From the NCBI GenBank assembly GCA_913775525.1, contig CAJYLH010000036.1:62001-126000 (forward strand): a stretch of DNA of 64,000 nt, given 5' to 3'. Of the stretch, positions 1 through 9,351 are shown piece by piece (position 1 is the first letter of the stretch; each line of letters opens with the position of its first letter). This stretch comes from an uncultured Chryseobacterium sp. (GTDB lineage Bacteria; Bacteroidota; Bacteroidia; Flavobacteriales; Weeksellaceae). A program made the translations under genes and the position numbers. The notes beneath the pieces are model-generated. The model had not been told where the DNA came from, did not search any database, and saw only the letters and a program-made list of their open reading frames with translations.

Positions 1-728
1 AAATTTTCATCCGTGATGAACAGGAAGTTAATGATGAGATTGAGGTTTTTGTGTATCAGGATGACAATAAGCTGAAAGCTACGACTGAAATTCCTTTGGC
101 GGAAGTAGGGGAGTTTGCGGTAATGAGCTGTGTTCAGAGCCTGCCGAGCGGTGCGTTTATGGACTGGGGAATCATCAAAGACCTGTTCATCCCGTATAAG
201 CAGCAGAAAACAAAAATCATTGAAGGCAAACGATACTTAGTCTATCTCTATGTTGATGATGAACTGGAACTGATTACCGGTACTACCAAATTCAAAAGGA
301 ACCCGCAGTATCAGGACCTGCCGTTTCAGAAAGGTGACAAAGTAGACCTGATCATGATGAACGAAAGCGAACTGGGCTGGAATGTCGTGATCAATAAACA
401 ATATATCGGACTGATCTATGCATCCGATGTTTTTAAAAAGCTCTATCCTTTATCCGAAGAGACAGGCTATATCAAAGCGATCCGGGAAGACGGGAAGATT
501 GATGTTTCCCTGCAGCCGGAAGGATTTGAAAATATTGATGAATTCAAAAAGAAGATCCTGGATAAGCTGGAAGAAAATTACGGATTACTATATCTTTCTG
601 ACCAGTCGAGTCCGGAAGAGATTAAAGATGAGCTGCAGATGAGCAAAAAGAATTTTAAGAAAGCTATTGGCGGACTGTATAAAGACAAGATCATTGATCT
701 TTCAGACGATAAGATCAGATTATTATAA
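1..728 (+). CDS. CvfB-like S1 RNA-binding protein, 5' end missing
   Basis: The reading frame is open from base 3 without a start, so the gene begins upstream of the window. The visible ~241 residues contain repeated S1/OB-like strands followed by a C-terminal winged-helix-like segment (from about DQSSPEEIKDEL to the end). This order matches the CvfB family (S1 domains plus winged helix), which binds RNA and affects virulence or stress gene expression in Firmicutes; its role in Bacteroidota is not established. The GTG at base 51 is internal, since the same frame upstream encodes a plausible continuation (EVNDEIEVFVYQDD). A hairpin follows the stop. The family assignment is from overall pattern only. 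Confidence 0.72.
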   Translation, partial: IFIRDEQEVNDEIEVFVYQDDNKLKATTEIPLAEVGEFAVMSCVQSLPSGAFMDWGIIKDLFIPYKQQKTKIIEGKRYLVYLYVDDELELITGTTKFKRNPQYQDLPFQKGDKVDLIMMNESELGWNVVINKQYIGLIYASDVFKKLYPLSEETGYIKAIREDGKIDVSLQPEGFENIDEFKKKILDKLEENYGLLYLSDQSSPEEIKDELQMSKKNFKKAIGGLYKDKIIDLSDDKIRLL

Positions 729-733
729 AAAGC

Positions 734-760
734 GGGCAGAGTTTTCTGCCTGTTTCTCTT
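734..760 (+). terminator. Terminator after the CvfB-like gene
   Basis: An 8-bp stem (734-741 with 746-753, including one G-T pair) and a GTTT loop are followed by a T-rich tract, 6 bases after the stop codon. Confidence 0.6.
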
Positions 761-841
761 TTATGTCATTCAGATATGTTTACTGCAAGGTAAAGAAAGC
801 CTTACGGCCTGATTTTATTTTGTATCTTCCATAAAAAAAAG

Positions 842-1327
842 ATGCGGCATGTATTCCTAATCCTTTTTGTTATTTTTTCTGTTTCAGTCTCAGGCCAGGA
901 TATCATAATGATCCGGAAATCTGTCGAACAGATTAACAAAACCAGAAACTACACAGTTAAAACAGTTCCTAATGAATATTTTGCCGGTAAAAATACTGTA
1001 ACGGATAACGGCATTGAACTTAAAGGATTTTACATAAACAGTGAACTTAAGAAAATGGAATACTCGGTAGGTACATCTGCATGGAAATACCAGACGGAAT
1101 ATTTTTTTGACCATAATCATCTGATATTCGTATACGTTAAAAAATATCAGACTGCCGGTAAAAACGGATACCTTAGACAACCTGAACTCTTATCCGAATC
1201 CAGATATTACTACATAAACGGAAAGCTGATTAAAGCCACAGGCACATCGGATCAGGATCTGAAAAATACCGATTACCTAAGACAAGCTATTGAGCTGAGA
1301 AACGATCTGGAAAGTTACCGTCCATGA
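842..1327 (+). CDS. Small secreted protein of unknown function
   Basis: This 161-residue protein starts with a typical signal peptide (MRHVFLILFVIFSVSVSGQ), so it is likely exported to the periplasm or outer surface. The mature part is rich in Lys, Tyr and Asn and shows alternating hydrophobic strands, but I recognise no family motif. It has its own intergenic spaces on both sides and is not obviously in an operon. The start codon is the only reasonable one that keeps the signal peptide. No function is proposed. Confidence 0.7.
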   Translation: MRHVFLILFVIFSVSVSGQDIIMIRKSVEQINKTRNYTVKTVPNEYFAGKNTVTDNGIELKGFYINSELKKMEYSVGTSAWKYQTEYFFDHNHLIFVYVKKYQTAGKNGYLRQPELLSESRYYYINGKLIKATGTSDQDLKNTDYLRQAIELRNDLESYRP

Positions 1328-1765
1328 TCTGTAATAATTAATGCGGGCTACGGTGCAAAACAAAGAGCATCCCGTCCATTCATCATCTGTAAGCGATAAC
1401 TATTAGCTACTCTCTTGAAATTGATGATCCATCCTAAAATCCATCATGAACATAGGATCAAGAAATGTCCTGAACTTTTTCAAATAGATTTTTGTCCCTG
1501 TTAACTATTTCCCATCATATATTACACAATATAAGAATGGGTAAATCCAAGTTTTCTTAATACAATTCATACCATTGAACCCGGCAAAGCAACTTCTGTC
1601 GGGTTCTCTTTGTGAATTACAATCAGAATACTGCTTAAGAAGGCTCATTATTAAATAAATGCAACGTTCCTCTTGGTATAAAATGACTCACATATCAAGT
1701 CTCATCACATTAGAAAAATATGATACAAATCATGCATTTTTTTCTTAATAATTTTGTTTAACAAT
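1328..1765. other. Intergenic stretch without a gene
   Basis: I see no convincing coding frame. One hairpin is present at 1577-1606 (GAACCCG paired with CGGGTTC, extended to 10 bp with a G-T pair, 10-base loop) followed by TCTTTG; it could be a weak terminator or a structured remnant, but no gene ends close to it. The right end runs into the promoter of the TetR gene. Confidence 0.5.
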
Positions 1766-1827
1766 TTTGTCAAAAATAAAATTTGAATTAATTTTGCTCC
1801 ACAAATTTGTTTAACAAAAATGTCAAA
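1753..1827 (+). promoter_or_regulatory. Pair of direct repeats flanking the tetR promoter, candidate operators
   Basis: Two 22-base copies, 1753-1774 and 1806-1827, share 19 positions (TTTGTTTAACAA, three different bases, TGTCAAA after one common T). Copy 1 covers the -33 element and copy 2 covers the start codon. They are 53 bp apart, close to five helical turns, and each is a partial dyad (TTTG at one end, CAAA at the other). This is the layout expected for autoregulation by the TetR protein encoded next; that is inference. Confidence 0.5.
1766..1796 (+). promoter_or_regulatory. Bacteroidota-type promoter of the tetR-efflux operon
   Basis: TTTG at 1766-1769, 19 bases, then TAATTTTG (TAnnTTTG) at 1789-1796, matching the Bacteroidota sigma factor consensus. 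A second TAATTTTG lies at 1749-1756 but lacks an upstream TTG. Transcription should start near 1801, about 20 bases before the tetR start codon. Confidence 0.7.
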
Positions 1828-2413
1828 TCAAATAAAAAAAGACCAGACGCAAGAACTGATAAAAGAAACAACGAAGAATTTATTCTTTGTTAAAGGGAAA
1901 TTTGATGCCACCACGCAGGAAATTGCAGATGAAGCAGGAGTTAACCGGACACTGATCAATTATTATTTCCGGTCACGAGATAACCTTATCCAGATCATTT
2001 TTGATGAGGCCCATAAGGTAGAACATGAGAAGTCCAATATTATTATGAACTCGGATCTGCCTTTTAAGGAGAAGATTGCCCAGTTCATAGAAAGCGGATT
2101 GTCCACGAGTCTACAGTACCCTTATCTGGAAACCTACATTGTGTCACAGATCAACAAGGGCAACTGCCATAAAAAAGATATTGAGGAAGGCGAGCTTGAA
2201 AAGCTGTACACAGATATTGAAACGGAAATGGAATTGGGAAATATCGAAAAGATGAAACCTGTTCAGTTTCTTCTGAATATGATTTCCCTGTTGGTCTTCC
2301 CAAGTGCCATACGGCCTTTGCTGATGGAAAACCTGATGATCGGCGAAGAAGAATTCGACAAGATTATTTCAGAACGGAAAGACATCATTCTGAATATGCT
2401 GTTCAAAAAATAA
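1820..2413 (+). CDS. TetR/AcrR family transcriptional regulator
   Basis: This 197-residue protein has an N-terminal TetR-type helix-turn-helix around residues 30-62, with the hallmark run ATTQEIADEAGVNRT followed by INYYFRSRDNL. The remaining all-helical part would bind ligand and dimerise. It is the first gene of an efflux operon (tolC-like, hlyD-like, RND pump), so it most likely represses the operon and responds to a pumped compound. The gap to the tolC-like gene is 94 bases with no visible TAnnTTTG element, which suggests co-transcription. Paired repeats around its promoter are candidate operators. The ligand cannot be predicted. Confidence 0.9.
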   Translation: MSNQIKKDQTQELIKETTKNLFFVKGKFDATTQEIADEAGVNRTLINYYFRSRDNLIQIIFDEAHKVEHEKSNIIMNSDLPFKEKIAQFIESGLSTSLQYPYLETYIVSQINKGNCHKKDIEEGELEKLYTDIETEMELGNIEKMKPVQFLLNMISLLVFPSAIRPLLMENLMIGEEEFDKIISERKDIILNMLFKK

Positions 2414-2507
2414 AAAATGTTAAAGTAATTTAAGAAATGAACCGTCCTTTAGAAATAAAAACTGTAAACAACACAACTCTATTAAAAAATAAACGAAGTA
2501 TAACATT

Positions 2508-3875
2508 ATGAAAGGAAAACGAATAACTGCTAAAAGGCTCAGACTAGGGATAGCCGCAGCATTTATGATTTTCGGTTTTTCAACCATCTCTGCGCAGCAG
2601 CAGGTGTCTCTTCAGGAGGCCATTAAACAGGCACTCCAGAATAAGGCAGAAGCCAAAAAGGCAGCGTTGCAGGTGAAAAAAGCGGAATACAAGATTGATG
2701 AGGCAAGGGCCGGAGCACTTCCGCAGATCAGTGCCAACATCAGCAATACGTTCAATCCGATTTTGCAAAAATCTGTGCTTCCGGGAGAGATCCTCGGTAT
2801 GCCGGGACAGATGATTCCGGTAACGTTCGGAACCAAATGGCAGTCGGTGAATTCTGTATCACTGTATCAGAACATTTTTGACCAGAGGGTTTTCACAGGG
2901 CTTAAAGCTGCAAAATCAACCAGGGAATTTTATATCCTTAATTCAGAGCTTACCAATGAGCAGATCATTGAAAATGTAGCCACTGCTTATTATCAGGTAT
3001 TTGTGCAGGAGGAAAACCTGAAAACTGTTGAATCCAGCTACGCCAATACGGAAAGGGTAAGGAATGTAATTAAAAGCCTCGTGGATAACGGGCTGGCGAA
3101 ATCCATTGACCTTGACCGTACCAACGTTCAGCTGACCAATATCGGATCAAACAGGCAGCAATTGGTCAATGCGGTAGAAGTTTCTAAGAATGCCCTGAAA
3201 TTCTATATGGGAATACCGATCAGCACCCCGATCGAACTGGAAGAAAAAACCATCGAACCGAATCCGGCTTTGCTGAGTACCGCAGCGAACCTGGAAGAGC
3301 GTTCCGAAATCAGGGTACTGAACAAGCAAAGAGAACTTTTACAGTACAATAAGAAAGCCACAGAAGCTTTGCTGTATCCTACAGTAGGCCTTCAGGCGAA
3401 CTACGGATGGCAGGGACTGGGGAATAAATTCCCTTATTTTTCCGGGTCGTCGCAGGGAACCAACTGGAGCGATTATGCATCCATCGGCCTGGCGATAAAA
3501 ATCCCGATTTTCATGGGAGGTTCTACCAAAGCACAGATCCAGCAGGCGGAAATTGACATTCAGGACCTTGACCAGGATATCAACAATACCAAACAGAGCC
3601 TGGACCTGGATTATAAGAATGCCATCAGCAATATGGAGAATGCCATCATCAACATCCAGAGCATGAAAGACAATGTAGAACTGGCTGAAAAGGTACAGAA
3701 GAATACCCAGTCTAACTACCAGTATGGTCTTGCACCGCTCACCGAGGTGCTGGATACTGAAAATGCGCTGACACAGGCTAAACAGAATTATGCCAATGCC
3801 TTGCTGGATTATAAGCAAGCGGAAATAAAACTCATCAAAGCAAAAGGACAACTGAACACATTACAAAACCCATAA
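2508..3875 (+). CDS. TolC-family outer membrane efflux channel
   Basis: This 455-residue protein has a signal peptide ending near residue 29 (ISAQ) and the duplicated long-helix architecture of outer membrane efflux proteins, seen as two coiled-coil-rich halves with the typical phrases LQEAIKQALQNK near the start and YQYGLAPLTEVLDTENAL near the end. It should form the trimeric outer membrane exit duct for the RND pump encoded two genes later. It sits second in the tetR-led operon and ends 9 bases before the adaptor gene. Length is normal for the family. Confidence 0.93.
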   Translation: MKGKRITAKRLRLGIAAAFMIFGFSTISAQQQVSLQEAIKQALQNKAEAKKAALQVKKAEYKIDEARAGALPQISANISNTFNPILQKSVLPGEILGMPGQMIPVTFGTKWQSVNSVSLYQNIFDQRVFTGLKAAKSTREFYILNSELTNEQIIENVATAYYQVFVQEENLKTVESSYANTERVRNVIKSLVDNGLAKSIDLDRTNVQLTNIGSNRQQLVNAVEVSKNALKFYMGIPISTPIELEEKTIEPNPALLSTAANLEERSEIRVLNKQRELLQYNKKATEALLYPTVGLQANYGWQGLGNKFPYFSGSSQGTNWSDYASIGLAIKIPIFMGGSTKAQIQQAEIDIQDLDQDINNTKQSLDLDYKNAISNMENAIINIQSMKDNVELAEKVQKNTQSNYQYGLAPLTEVLDTENALTQAKQNYANALLDYKQAEIKLIKAKGQLNTLQNP

Positions 3876-3884
3876 TAAACGATA

Positions 3885-4946
3885 ATGAAAAAAACTTTAA
3901 TATATATCATCGTAGCAGCTGTACTGGTCGGTTTAGCCGCATACAAAATTGCAGGTAACAAAGAAAAGCAGACGAAGGAGGTACAGGAAGTAGCCAAGCA
4001 GGTAGACAAGATCAATGTAAATGTGATCACCGTTTCCAGAGAAAATATAGATACGGATTATTCTGCCAACGGAACTTTTATCCCTAAGCAGGAGTCTAAC
4101 CAGTCCTCTGAAATTTCAGGAAGGATTGTGAGTGTATTGGTAAAAGAAGGATCCAGGGTAAGCGCAGGCCAGGTTCTGGCAACCATCAAAAAAGATGCGA
4201 TTGAAGTGGATGTCACCCAGGCTCAGAATAATTTACAGAATGCCATCATCGACAACCAGCGGTATGAAAATGCCTTCAAAACCGGAGGTGTTACCAAACA
4301 ACAGCTCGATAACTCCAGGTTACAGCTGAAAAATGCTCAGGCGGCAGTTCGTGCGCAGGGAGTAAGGGTGAATGATGCGAGCATCCGTGCCGGAATCAGT
4401 GGTACCATCAACAAAAAAATGGTGGAACCCGGAATGGTTGTAGCTCCCGGAACTGCATTGTTCGAGATCGTAAACATCAATTCCCTGAAGCTTTCCGTAC
4501 TCGTGGATGAAAGCCAGATCGGAAGAATTGCGCTGGGTCAGGAAGTGCCGATCAAGGTCAATGTGCTGCCGGATGACTCTTTCAGCGGAAGGATTACCTT
4601 TATCGCTCCCAAAAGTGATGCTTCTTTAAATTTCCCTGTGGAGATCGAAGTGCAGAACAGAGGAAACCTGAAGGCAGGGATGTATGCTACGGCAACATTC
4701 AAAACCAACAACGGTGCGGAAACCCAGAATATGCTGACGGTTCCTGCGGAAGCCTTCGTCAATGGAGTAAGCTCAGGACAATTGTTTATTGTCAATAACG
4801 GAACCGCAAAATTGATTACCGTACAGACCGGTAAGGTGTATGGCGATAAAGTTCAGATCTTAAGCGGCCTTAATGGCGGCGAACAGGTGATTACCAGCGG
4901 ACAGATCAACCTGGATAACGGTTCCAAAATCAATATCGTAAAGTAA
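3885..4946 (+). CDS. RND efflux periplasmic adaptor (HlyD/MFP family)
   Basis: This 353-residue protein begins with a membrane anchor (residues 3-20, rich in Ile/Val/Ala). It contains the split lipoyl-like domain (SGRIVSVLVKEGSRVSAGQV and, after a short helical hairpin, SGTINKKMVEPGMVVAPG) followed by the beta-barrel and membrane-proximal domains (VPAEAFVNG). The short hairpin resembles adaptors of heavy or multidrug RND systems. It would link the TolC-like channel to the pump. It lies 9 bases after the tolC-like gene and 6 bases before the pump gene. Confidence 0.93.
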   Translation: MKKTLIYIIVAAVLVGLAAYKIAGNKEKQTKEVQEVAKQVDKINVNVITVSRENIDTDYSANGTFIPKQESNQSSEISGRIVSVLVKEGSRVSAGQVLATIKKDAIEVDVTQAQNNLQNAIIDNQRYENAFKTGGVTKQQLDNSRLQLKNAQAAVRAQGVRVNDASIRAGISGTINKKMVEPGMVVAPGTALFEIVNINSLKLSVLVDESQIGRIALGQEVPIKVNVLPDDSFSGRITFIAPKSDASLNFPVEIEVQNRGNLKAGMYATATFKTNNGAETQNMLTVPAEAFVNGVSSGQLFIVNNGTAKLITVQTGKVYGDKVQILSGLNGGEQVITSGQINLDNGSKINIVK

Positions 4947-4952
4947 GATAAG

Positions 4953-7900
4953 ATGAAGTTAGCAGAAATATCCATTAAAAGGCCGTCCCTGGTGATCGTA
5001 CTCTTTACGATCCTCACGCTGGGCGGTTTGTTAAGTTACTCCATGATGGGGTATGAATTGATTCCGAAGTTTGAAACCAATGTGGTCACCATTTCTACGG
5101 TATATCCCGGAGCTTCGCCTGCCGAGGTGGAAACATCCGTAACCCGTAAAATTGAAGATGCCGTAGGGTCTCTCGAGAATGTAAAGAAAGTAGAATCTTC
5201 ATCTTACGAAAGTTTATCGGTGATCATGGTTCAGCTGAACACAGGTGCTGATGTCAACTATGCGCTAAACGATGCGCAGAGAAAGGTCAACGCTATCCTG
5301 GCAGACCTTCCGGATGATGCAGACCCGCCGTCTTTACAGAAGTTCTCGCTGGATGACCTTCCGATCATGACGCTGAGTATTACCAGCAACAAGCTGAACA
5401 ATAAAGAACTTTACGATCTTTTAGACAAGAAAATAGAACCCATCTTTTCCCGTGTGAACGGGGTGGCCCAGGTTACCCTTGTAGGTGGCCAGGAAAGAGA
5501 GATCCAGGTGAACCTGGATGAAAAGAAACTGCAGGGATATGGACTTTCCATAGGGGATGTACAGCAGGCTATCCTTTCTTCCAACCTGGATTTCCCTACA
5601 GGAGCATTAAAGACGAGGACATCGAGATCAACGATCCGTCTGTCCGGGAAATATAAAAATGTAGCTGAACTGAACAATCTTGTGGTTTCCAACAAAAACG
5701 GAGCCCAGGTACGTCTCTCTGATATTGCTACGGTTTTCGATTCACAGAAAGATGCAGAGAAAATCGCACGGTACAACCAGAATTCTACTATTTTGCTTCA
5801 GGTGAAAAAACAGTCGGATGCGAACGCGGTGGCTGTTTCAGAACTGGTTCAGAAAACCATTGCTCAGGTTCAGAACAACTACAAAGCTCAGGGACTTCAG
5901 CTGAATATTGTGGATGATACTACAGATTTTACGCTGGAAGCAGCCGATCACGTAATTTTCGACTTATTCCTGGCGATCATCCTGGTAGCGGTGGTGATGC
6001 TATTGTTCCTCCACAACATCAGAAACGCATTTATCGTAATGGTTTCCATCCCGATGTCCCTGATTGCTACGGTAATTGGAATGTACCTGATGGGCTATAC
6101 CCTGAACCTGATGAGTTTACTCGGACTTTCACTCGTGGTAGGTATTCTTGTGGATGATGCGATTGTTGTATTGGAAAACGTGTACAGGCACATGGAGATG
6201 GGGAAAAGCAGGATCCGTGCGGCGTACGACGGAGCTTCGGAAATCGGGTTTACCGTAACGGCTATTACCTTGGTAATTGTAGTGGTATTCTTACCGATTG
6301 CGATGAGTTCCGGCTTGGTATCAGACATCCTTGCCCAATTCTGTGTGACGGTAGTTATTGCGACCATGCTATCCTTGCTGGCTTCATTTACCATTATTCC
6401 ATGGTTATCTTCGAGATACGGTAAGCTGGTGCATCTTACAGGAAAGAACGTGTTTGAAAGATTCATTCTCTGGTTCGAGAAACAACTGGAGAAATTTACC
6501 CACTGGATTACCGGCATTCTGGAATGGGCTTTAAAAACTACCTTAAGGAGGGTGATGACGGTGGTCGTTACCTTTATCATCCTGATTTCATCCTTTATGC
6601 TGGTAGCATTCGGATTCATCGGAGGTGAATTCTTCCCAAAAATGGACCGTGGACAATTCCTGGTTCAGATGGAATTGCCTAAAGACGCTTCTGTGGAAAA
6701 AACCAACCAGGTAACCCTGGAAGTTGAAAAGTTCCTGAGAAACGATAAAGATGTGGTAGATATGATTACCACAGTAGGGCAGCAGTCTTCCGGATTCGGA
6801 GGTGTCCAGGCTACCCTGTACCAGTCGGAGATCCAGGTGATCCTGGTGGATAAATCCCAGCGTAACGAAAGTACGGACATCAAGTCTGCGAAGATTAAAA
6901 GAGCGCTGGAAGAAAAATTCACCGGAGTAGAATTCAAGACTGCACCTATCGGATTGATGGGAGCGGATAATGCTCCGATCGAAATGGTGGTTACCGCTCA
7001 GGACAACGAAACCGCAAACAAGGAAGCCAACAGGATCCTTGGATTGCTTAAAAAAGTTCCCGGAGCTGTAGATGCAGAACTGTCAACCGATTCCGGAAGC
7101 CCGGAAGTACAGGTGAATATCGACCGGGATAAAATGGCTGCTTTAGGCCTGAATCTTTCCAGTGTCGGGCAAACCATGCAGACAGCGTTCAGCGGAAATA
7201 CCGACGGGAAATTTAGAGCCGGGGAATATGAATATGATATCAACATCCGTTTCGGTGACGCCAACAGGCAGTCGATTGATGATGTGAGAAACCTGATGTT
7301 TACCAATCCTCAGGGGCAACAGATCAGATTAAGCCAGTTTGCCGATGTGAAGATGGGTTCCGGGCCAAGCTTGCTGGAACGTAGGGACAAAGCTCCTTCC
7401 GTAAAGGTTAAAGCCAAAGTAGTGGGCCGTCCGGTAGGAGATGTAGCCAATGAATGGGCAGCCATGTTCATGGATAATGAAAAAACAAAACCTGCCGGAG
7501 TATCGTATATCTGGAGCGGGGACATGGAAAACCAGACCGAAGGTTTCGGTACTTTGGGAATTGCCTTGCTGGCAGCCATCGTATTGGTATACCTCGTAAT
7601 GGTTTCCTTATATGATTCTTTTGTGTATCCATTTGTGGTATTGTTCTCCATTCCACTGGCATTGATCGGAGTTATGGTGATCCTGGCCATCACCGGAAAC
7701 TCACTGAATATCTTTACCATGCTGGGGATGATTATGCTGATTGGTCTGGTAGCGAAAAACGCGATCATGATCGTCGACTTTGCTAATATGAGAAAGGCAG
7801 CCGGGTTCAATACACATGACGCGCTGATTCAGGCGAACCATGCCCGTCTCCGTCCGATCCTGATGACCACGATTGCGATGATCTTCGGTATGATCCCGAT

Positions 7901-8141
7901 TGCGATCGCCAAAGGCGCAGGAGCAGAAATGAACAACGGTCTGGCATGGGTAATCATCGGGGGTCTGACATCATCACTATTCCTGACCCTGATTATCGTA
8001 CCGGTAGTATATTCTCTGTTTGACTCCATTTTAAGAAGAATGGGTAAACATGAAAAAATAGATTATGAAGCCGAAATGAAGGCCGACTATGAGCACAGGG
8101 AACTGAGTGAAGACGGATATACTCCAAAACACACGGATTAA
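4953..8141 (+). CDS. RND multidrug efflux transporter (AcrB/HAE1 type)
   Basis: This 1062-residue protein has the full inner-membrane RND layout: TM1 near residues 10-30, a large periplasmic loop, TM2-6, a second loop and TM8-12. The proton-relay aspartates are visible as D401-D402 in the GILVDDAIVVLENV motif, and the lysine counterpart as K935 in LVAKNAIMIVD. These correspond to the essential AcrB residues and fit a proton-driven drug or detergent exporter. It is the last gene of the tetR-tolC-hlyD-RND operon and is followed by a strong terminator. Substrate specificity cannot be read from the sequence. Confidence 0.95.
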   Translation: MKLAEISIKRPSLVIVLFTILTLGGLLSYSMMGYELIPKFETNVVTISTVYPGASPAEVETSVTRKIEDAVGSLENVKKVESSSYESLSVIMVQLNTGADVNYALNDAQRKVNAILADLPDDADPPSLQKFSLDDLPIMTLSITSNKLNNKELYDLLDKKIEPIFSRVNGVAQVTLVGGQEREIQVNLDEKKLQGYGLSIGDVQQAILSSNLDFPTGALKTRTSRSTIRLSGKYKNVAELNNLVVSNKNGAQVRLSDIATVFDSQKDAEKIARYNQNSTILLQVKKQSDANAVAVSELVQKTIAQVQNNYKAQGLQLNIVDDTTDFTLEAADHVIFDLFLAIILVAVVMLLFLHNIRNAFIVMVSIPMSLIATVIGMYLMGYTLNLMSLLGLSLVVGILVDDAIVVLENVYRHMEMGKSRIRAAYDGASEIGFTVTAITLVIVVVFLPIAMSSGLVSDILAQFCVTVVIATMLSLLASFTIIPWLSSRYGKLVHLTGKNVFERFILWFEKQLEKFTHWITGILEWALKTTLRRVMTVVVTFIILISSFMLVAFGFIGGEFFPKMDRGQFLVQMELPKDASVEKTNQVTLEVEKFLRNDKDVVDMITTVGQQSSGFGGVQATLYQSEIQVILVDKSQRNESTDIKSAKIKRALEEKFTGVEFKTAPIGLMGADNAPIEMVVTAQDNETANKEANRILGLLKKVPGAVDAELSTDSGSPEVQVNIDRDKMAALGLNLSSVGQTMQTAFSGNTDGKFRAGEYEYDINIRFGDANRQSIDDVRNLMFTNPQGQQIRLSQFADVKMGSGPSLLERRDKAPSVKVKAKVVGRPVGDVANEWAAMFMDNEKTKPAGVSYIWSGDMENQTEGFGTLGIALLAAIVLVYLVMVSLYDSFVYPFVVLFSIPLALIGVMVILAITGNSLNIFTMLGMIMLIGLVAKNAIMIVDFANMRKAAGFNTHDALIQANHARLRPILMTTIAMIFGMIPIAIAKGAGAEMNNGLAWVIIGGLTSSLFLTLIIVPVVYSLFDSILRRMGKHEKIDYEAEMKADYEHRELSEDGYTPKHTD

Positions 8142-8165
8142 TAGATCCACCTTTTAATTAACCTT

Positions 8166-8194
8166 AAGCGCATCAGAAATGATGCGCTTTTTTT
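8166..8194 (+). terminator. Terminator of the RND efflux operon
   Basis: Perfect 9-bp stem (AAGCGCATC, 8166-8174, with GATGCGCTT, 8181-8189), loop AGAAAT, then a T run. The first hairpin-array sequence begins directly after the T run. Confidence 0.9.
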
Positions 8195-9276
8195 GCTGCG
8201 TTACCCGAAGTGACGCAGGAAATGATCATATTAAATGAATTAGAGATTAAGTGAGTTTGAAAACAAAATTTATATGATCAACCTCCGTCACTTCGAGTAG
8301 CTTGCAAAGCGTATTGAGAAGTGATTTATCAGAATACTATCGCTCAAAAACTTCTCGATACACTCCGCTCCGTTGCGTTACCCGAAGTGACGCTAGAAAT
8401 GAGTGTATTAAATATATTAGAGATTAAGTGACTTTGGAAACAAAACTTTGTATGATCAGCCTCCGTCACTTCGAGTAGCTTGCAAAGCGTATCGAGAAGT
8501 GCTTTAATAGAGTGTTATTGCTCAAAAACTTCTCGATACACTCCGCTTCGCTGCGTTACCCGAAGTGACACTAGAAATGATTGTATTAAATAAATTAGAG
8601 ATTAAGTGAGTTTGGAATCAAAATTTATACGATCAACCTCCGTCACTTCGAGTAGCTTGCAAAGCGTATCGAGAAGTGCTTTAACAAAGTACTATTGCTC
8701 AAAAACTTCCCGATACACTCCGCTCCGTTGCGTTAACCGAAGTGACGCTAGAAATGATTGTATTAAATGAATTAGAGATTAAGTGAGTTTGGAAGCGAAA
8801 ATTTATACGATCAACCTCCGCCACTTCGAGTAGCTTGCAAAGCGTATCGAGAAGTGCTTTAACAGAGTGCTATTGCTCAAAAACTTCCCGATACACTCCG
8901 CTCCGCTGCGTTACCCGAAGTGACACTAGAAATGATTGAATTAAATAAATTAGAGATTAAGTGAGTTTGGAAGCGAATTTATACGATCAACCTCCGTCAC
9001 TTCGAGTAGCTTGCAAAGCGTATCGAGAAGTGCTTTCACAGAATGTTATTGCTCAAAAACTCCCGATACACTCCGGTCCGCTGCGTTACTCGAAGTGACG
9101 GAGGAAATGATTATATTAAATGAAATTGAAGCTTAGAGAATTTGAAATCAAAATTTATAAGATCAGCCTCCGTCACTTCGAGTAGCTTGCAGAGCGTATC
9201 GAGAAGTGATTTGCCAGAGTGTTATTACTCAAAAACTTCTCGATACACTCCGCTTCGCTGCGTTTCCCAAAGTGAC
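8195..9276. repeat. Array 1: six ~105-bp hairpins in tandem, period ~177 bp
   Basis: A lone right arm (8195-8208) is followed by six near-identical units with hairpins at 8287-8391, 8465-8569, 8642-8746, 8820-8924, 8996-9099 and 9172-9276. Each hairpin has a left arm beginning GTCACTTCGAGTAGCTTG and running to TATCGAGAAGTG, a loop of about 25 bases, and a right arm ending in GCGTTACCCGAAGTGAC. The arms are imperfect reverse complements. Units are separated by a conserved AT-rich linker of about 72 bases (contains TTAGAGATTAAGTGAG). Starts are 176-178 bases apart. The array lies in the convergent gap between the RND operon and the J-domain gene. I see no coding frame in it. Confidence 0.92.
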
Positions 9277-9308
9277 GGAATATCAAATTAAATTTTAAAC
9301 AAAAAAAA

Positions 9309-9327
9309 GCTTCTGGAATCCGGAAGC
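9309..9327 (-). terminator. Terminator of the J-domain/KTSC gene
   Basis: GCTTC...GAAGC stem with extra GG/CC pairing around a short loop; on the minus strand it is followed by a run of eight T. Confidence 0.6.
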
Positions 9328-9351
9328 CTTTTAAATATGTTCAGTCGGAGC

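Noticed and set aside
1577..1606. Hairpin as a clear terminator
   Set aside because: No gene ends near it and the following tract is only TCTTTG; kept as a note within the intergenic entry.
3339..3851. Long open frame opposite the tolC-like gene
   Set aside because: It is antisense to a gene with a clear family match, and its product has no recognisable domain.
6095..6619. 174-codon frame opposite the RND pump gene
   Set aside because: It is a shadow of the pump's reading frame; hydrophobic content mirrors the real membrane helices.
8195..9276. Array 1 as a CRISPR array
   Set aside because: Units are ~177 bp, the linkers are conserved rather than unique, and no cas genes are nearby.
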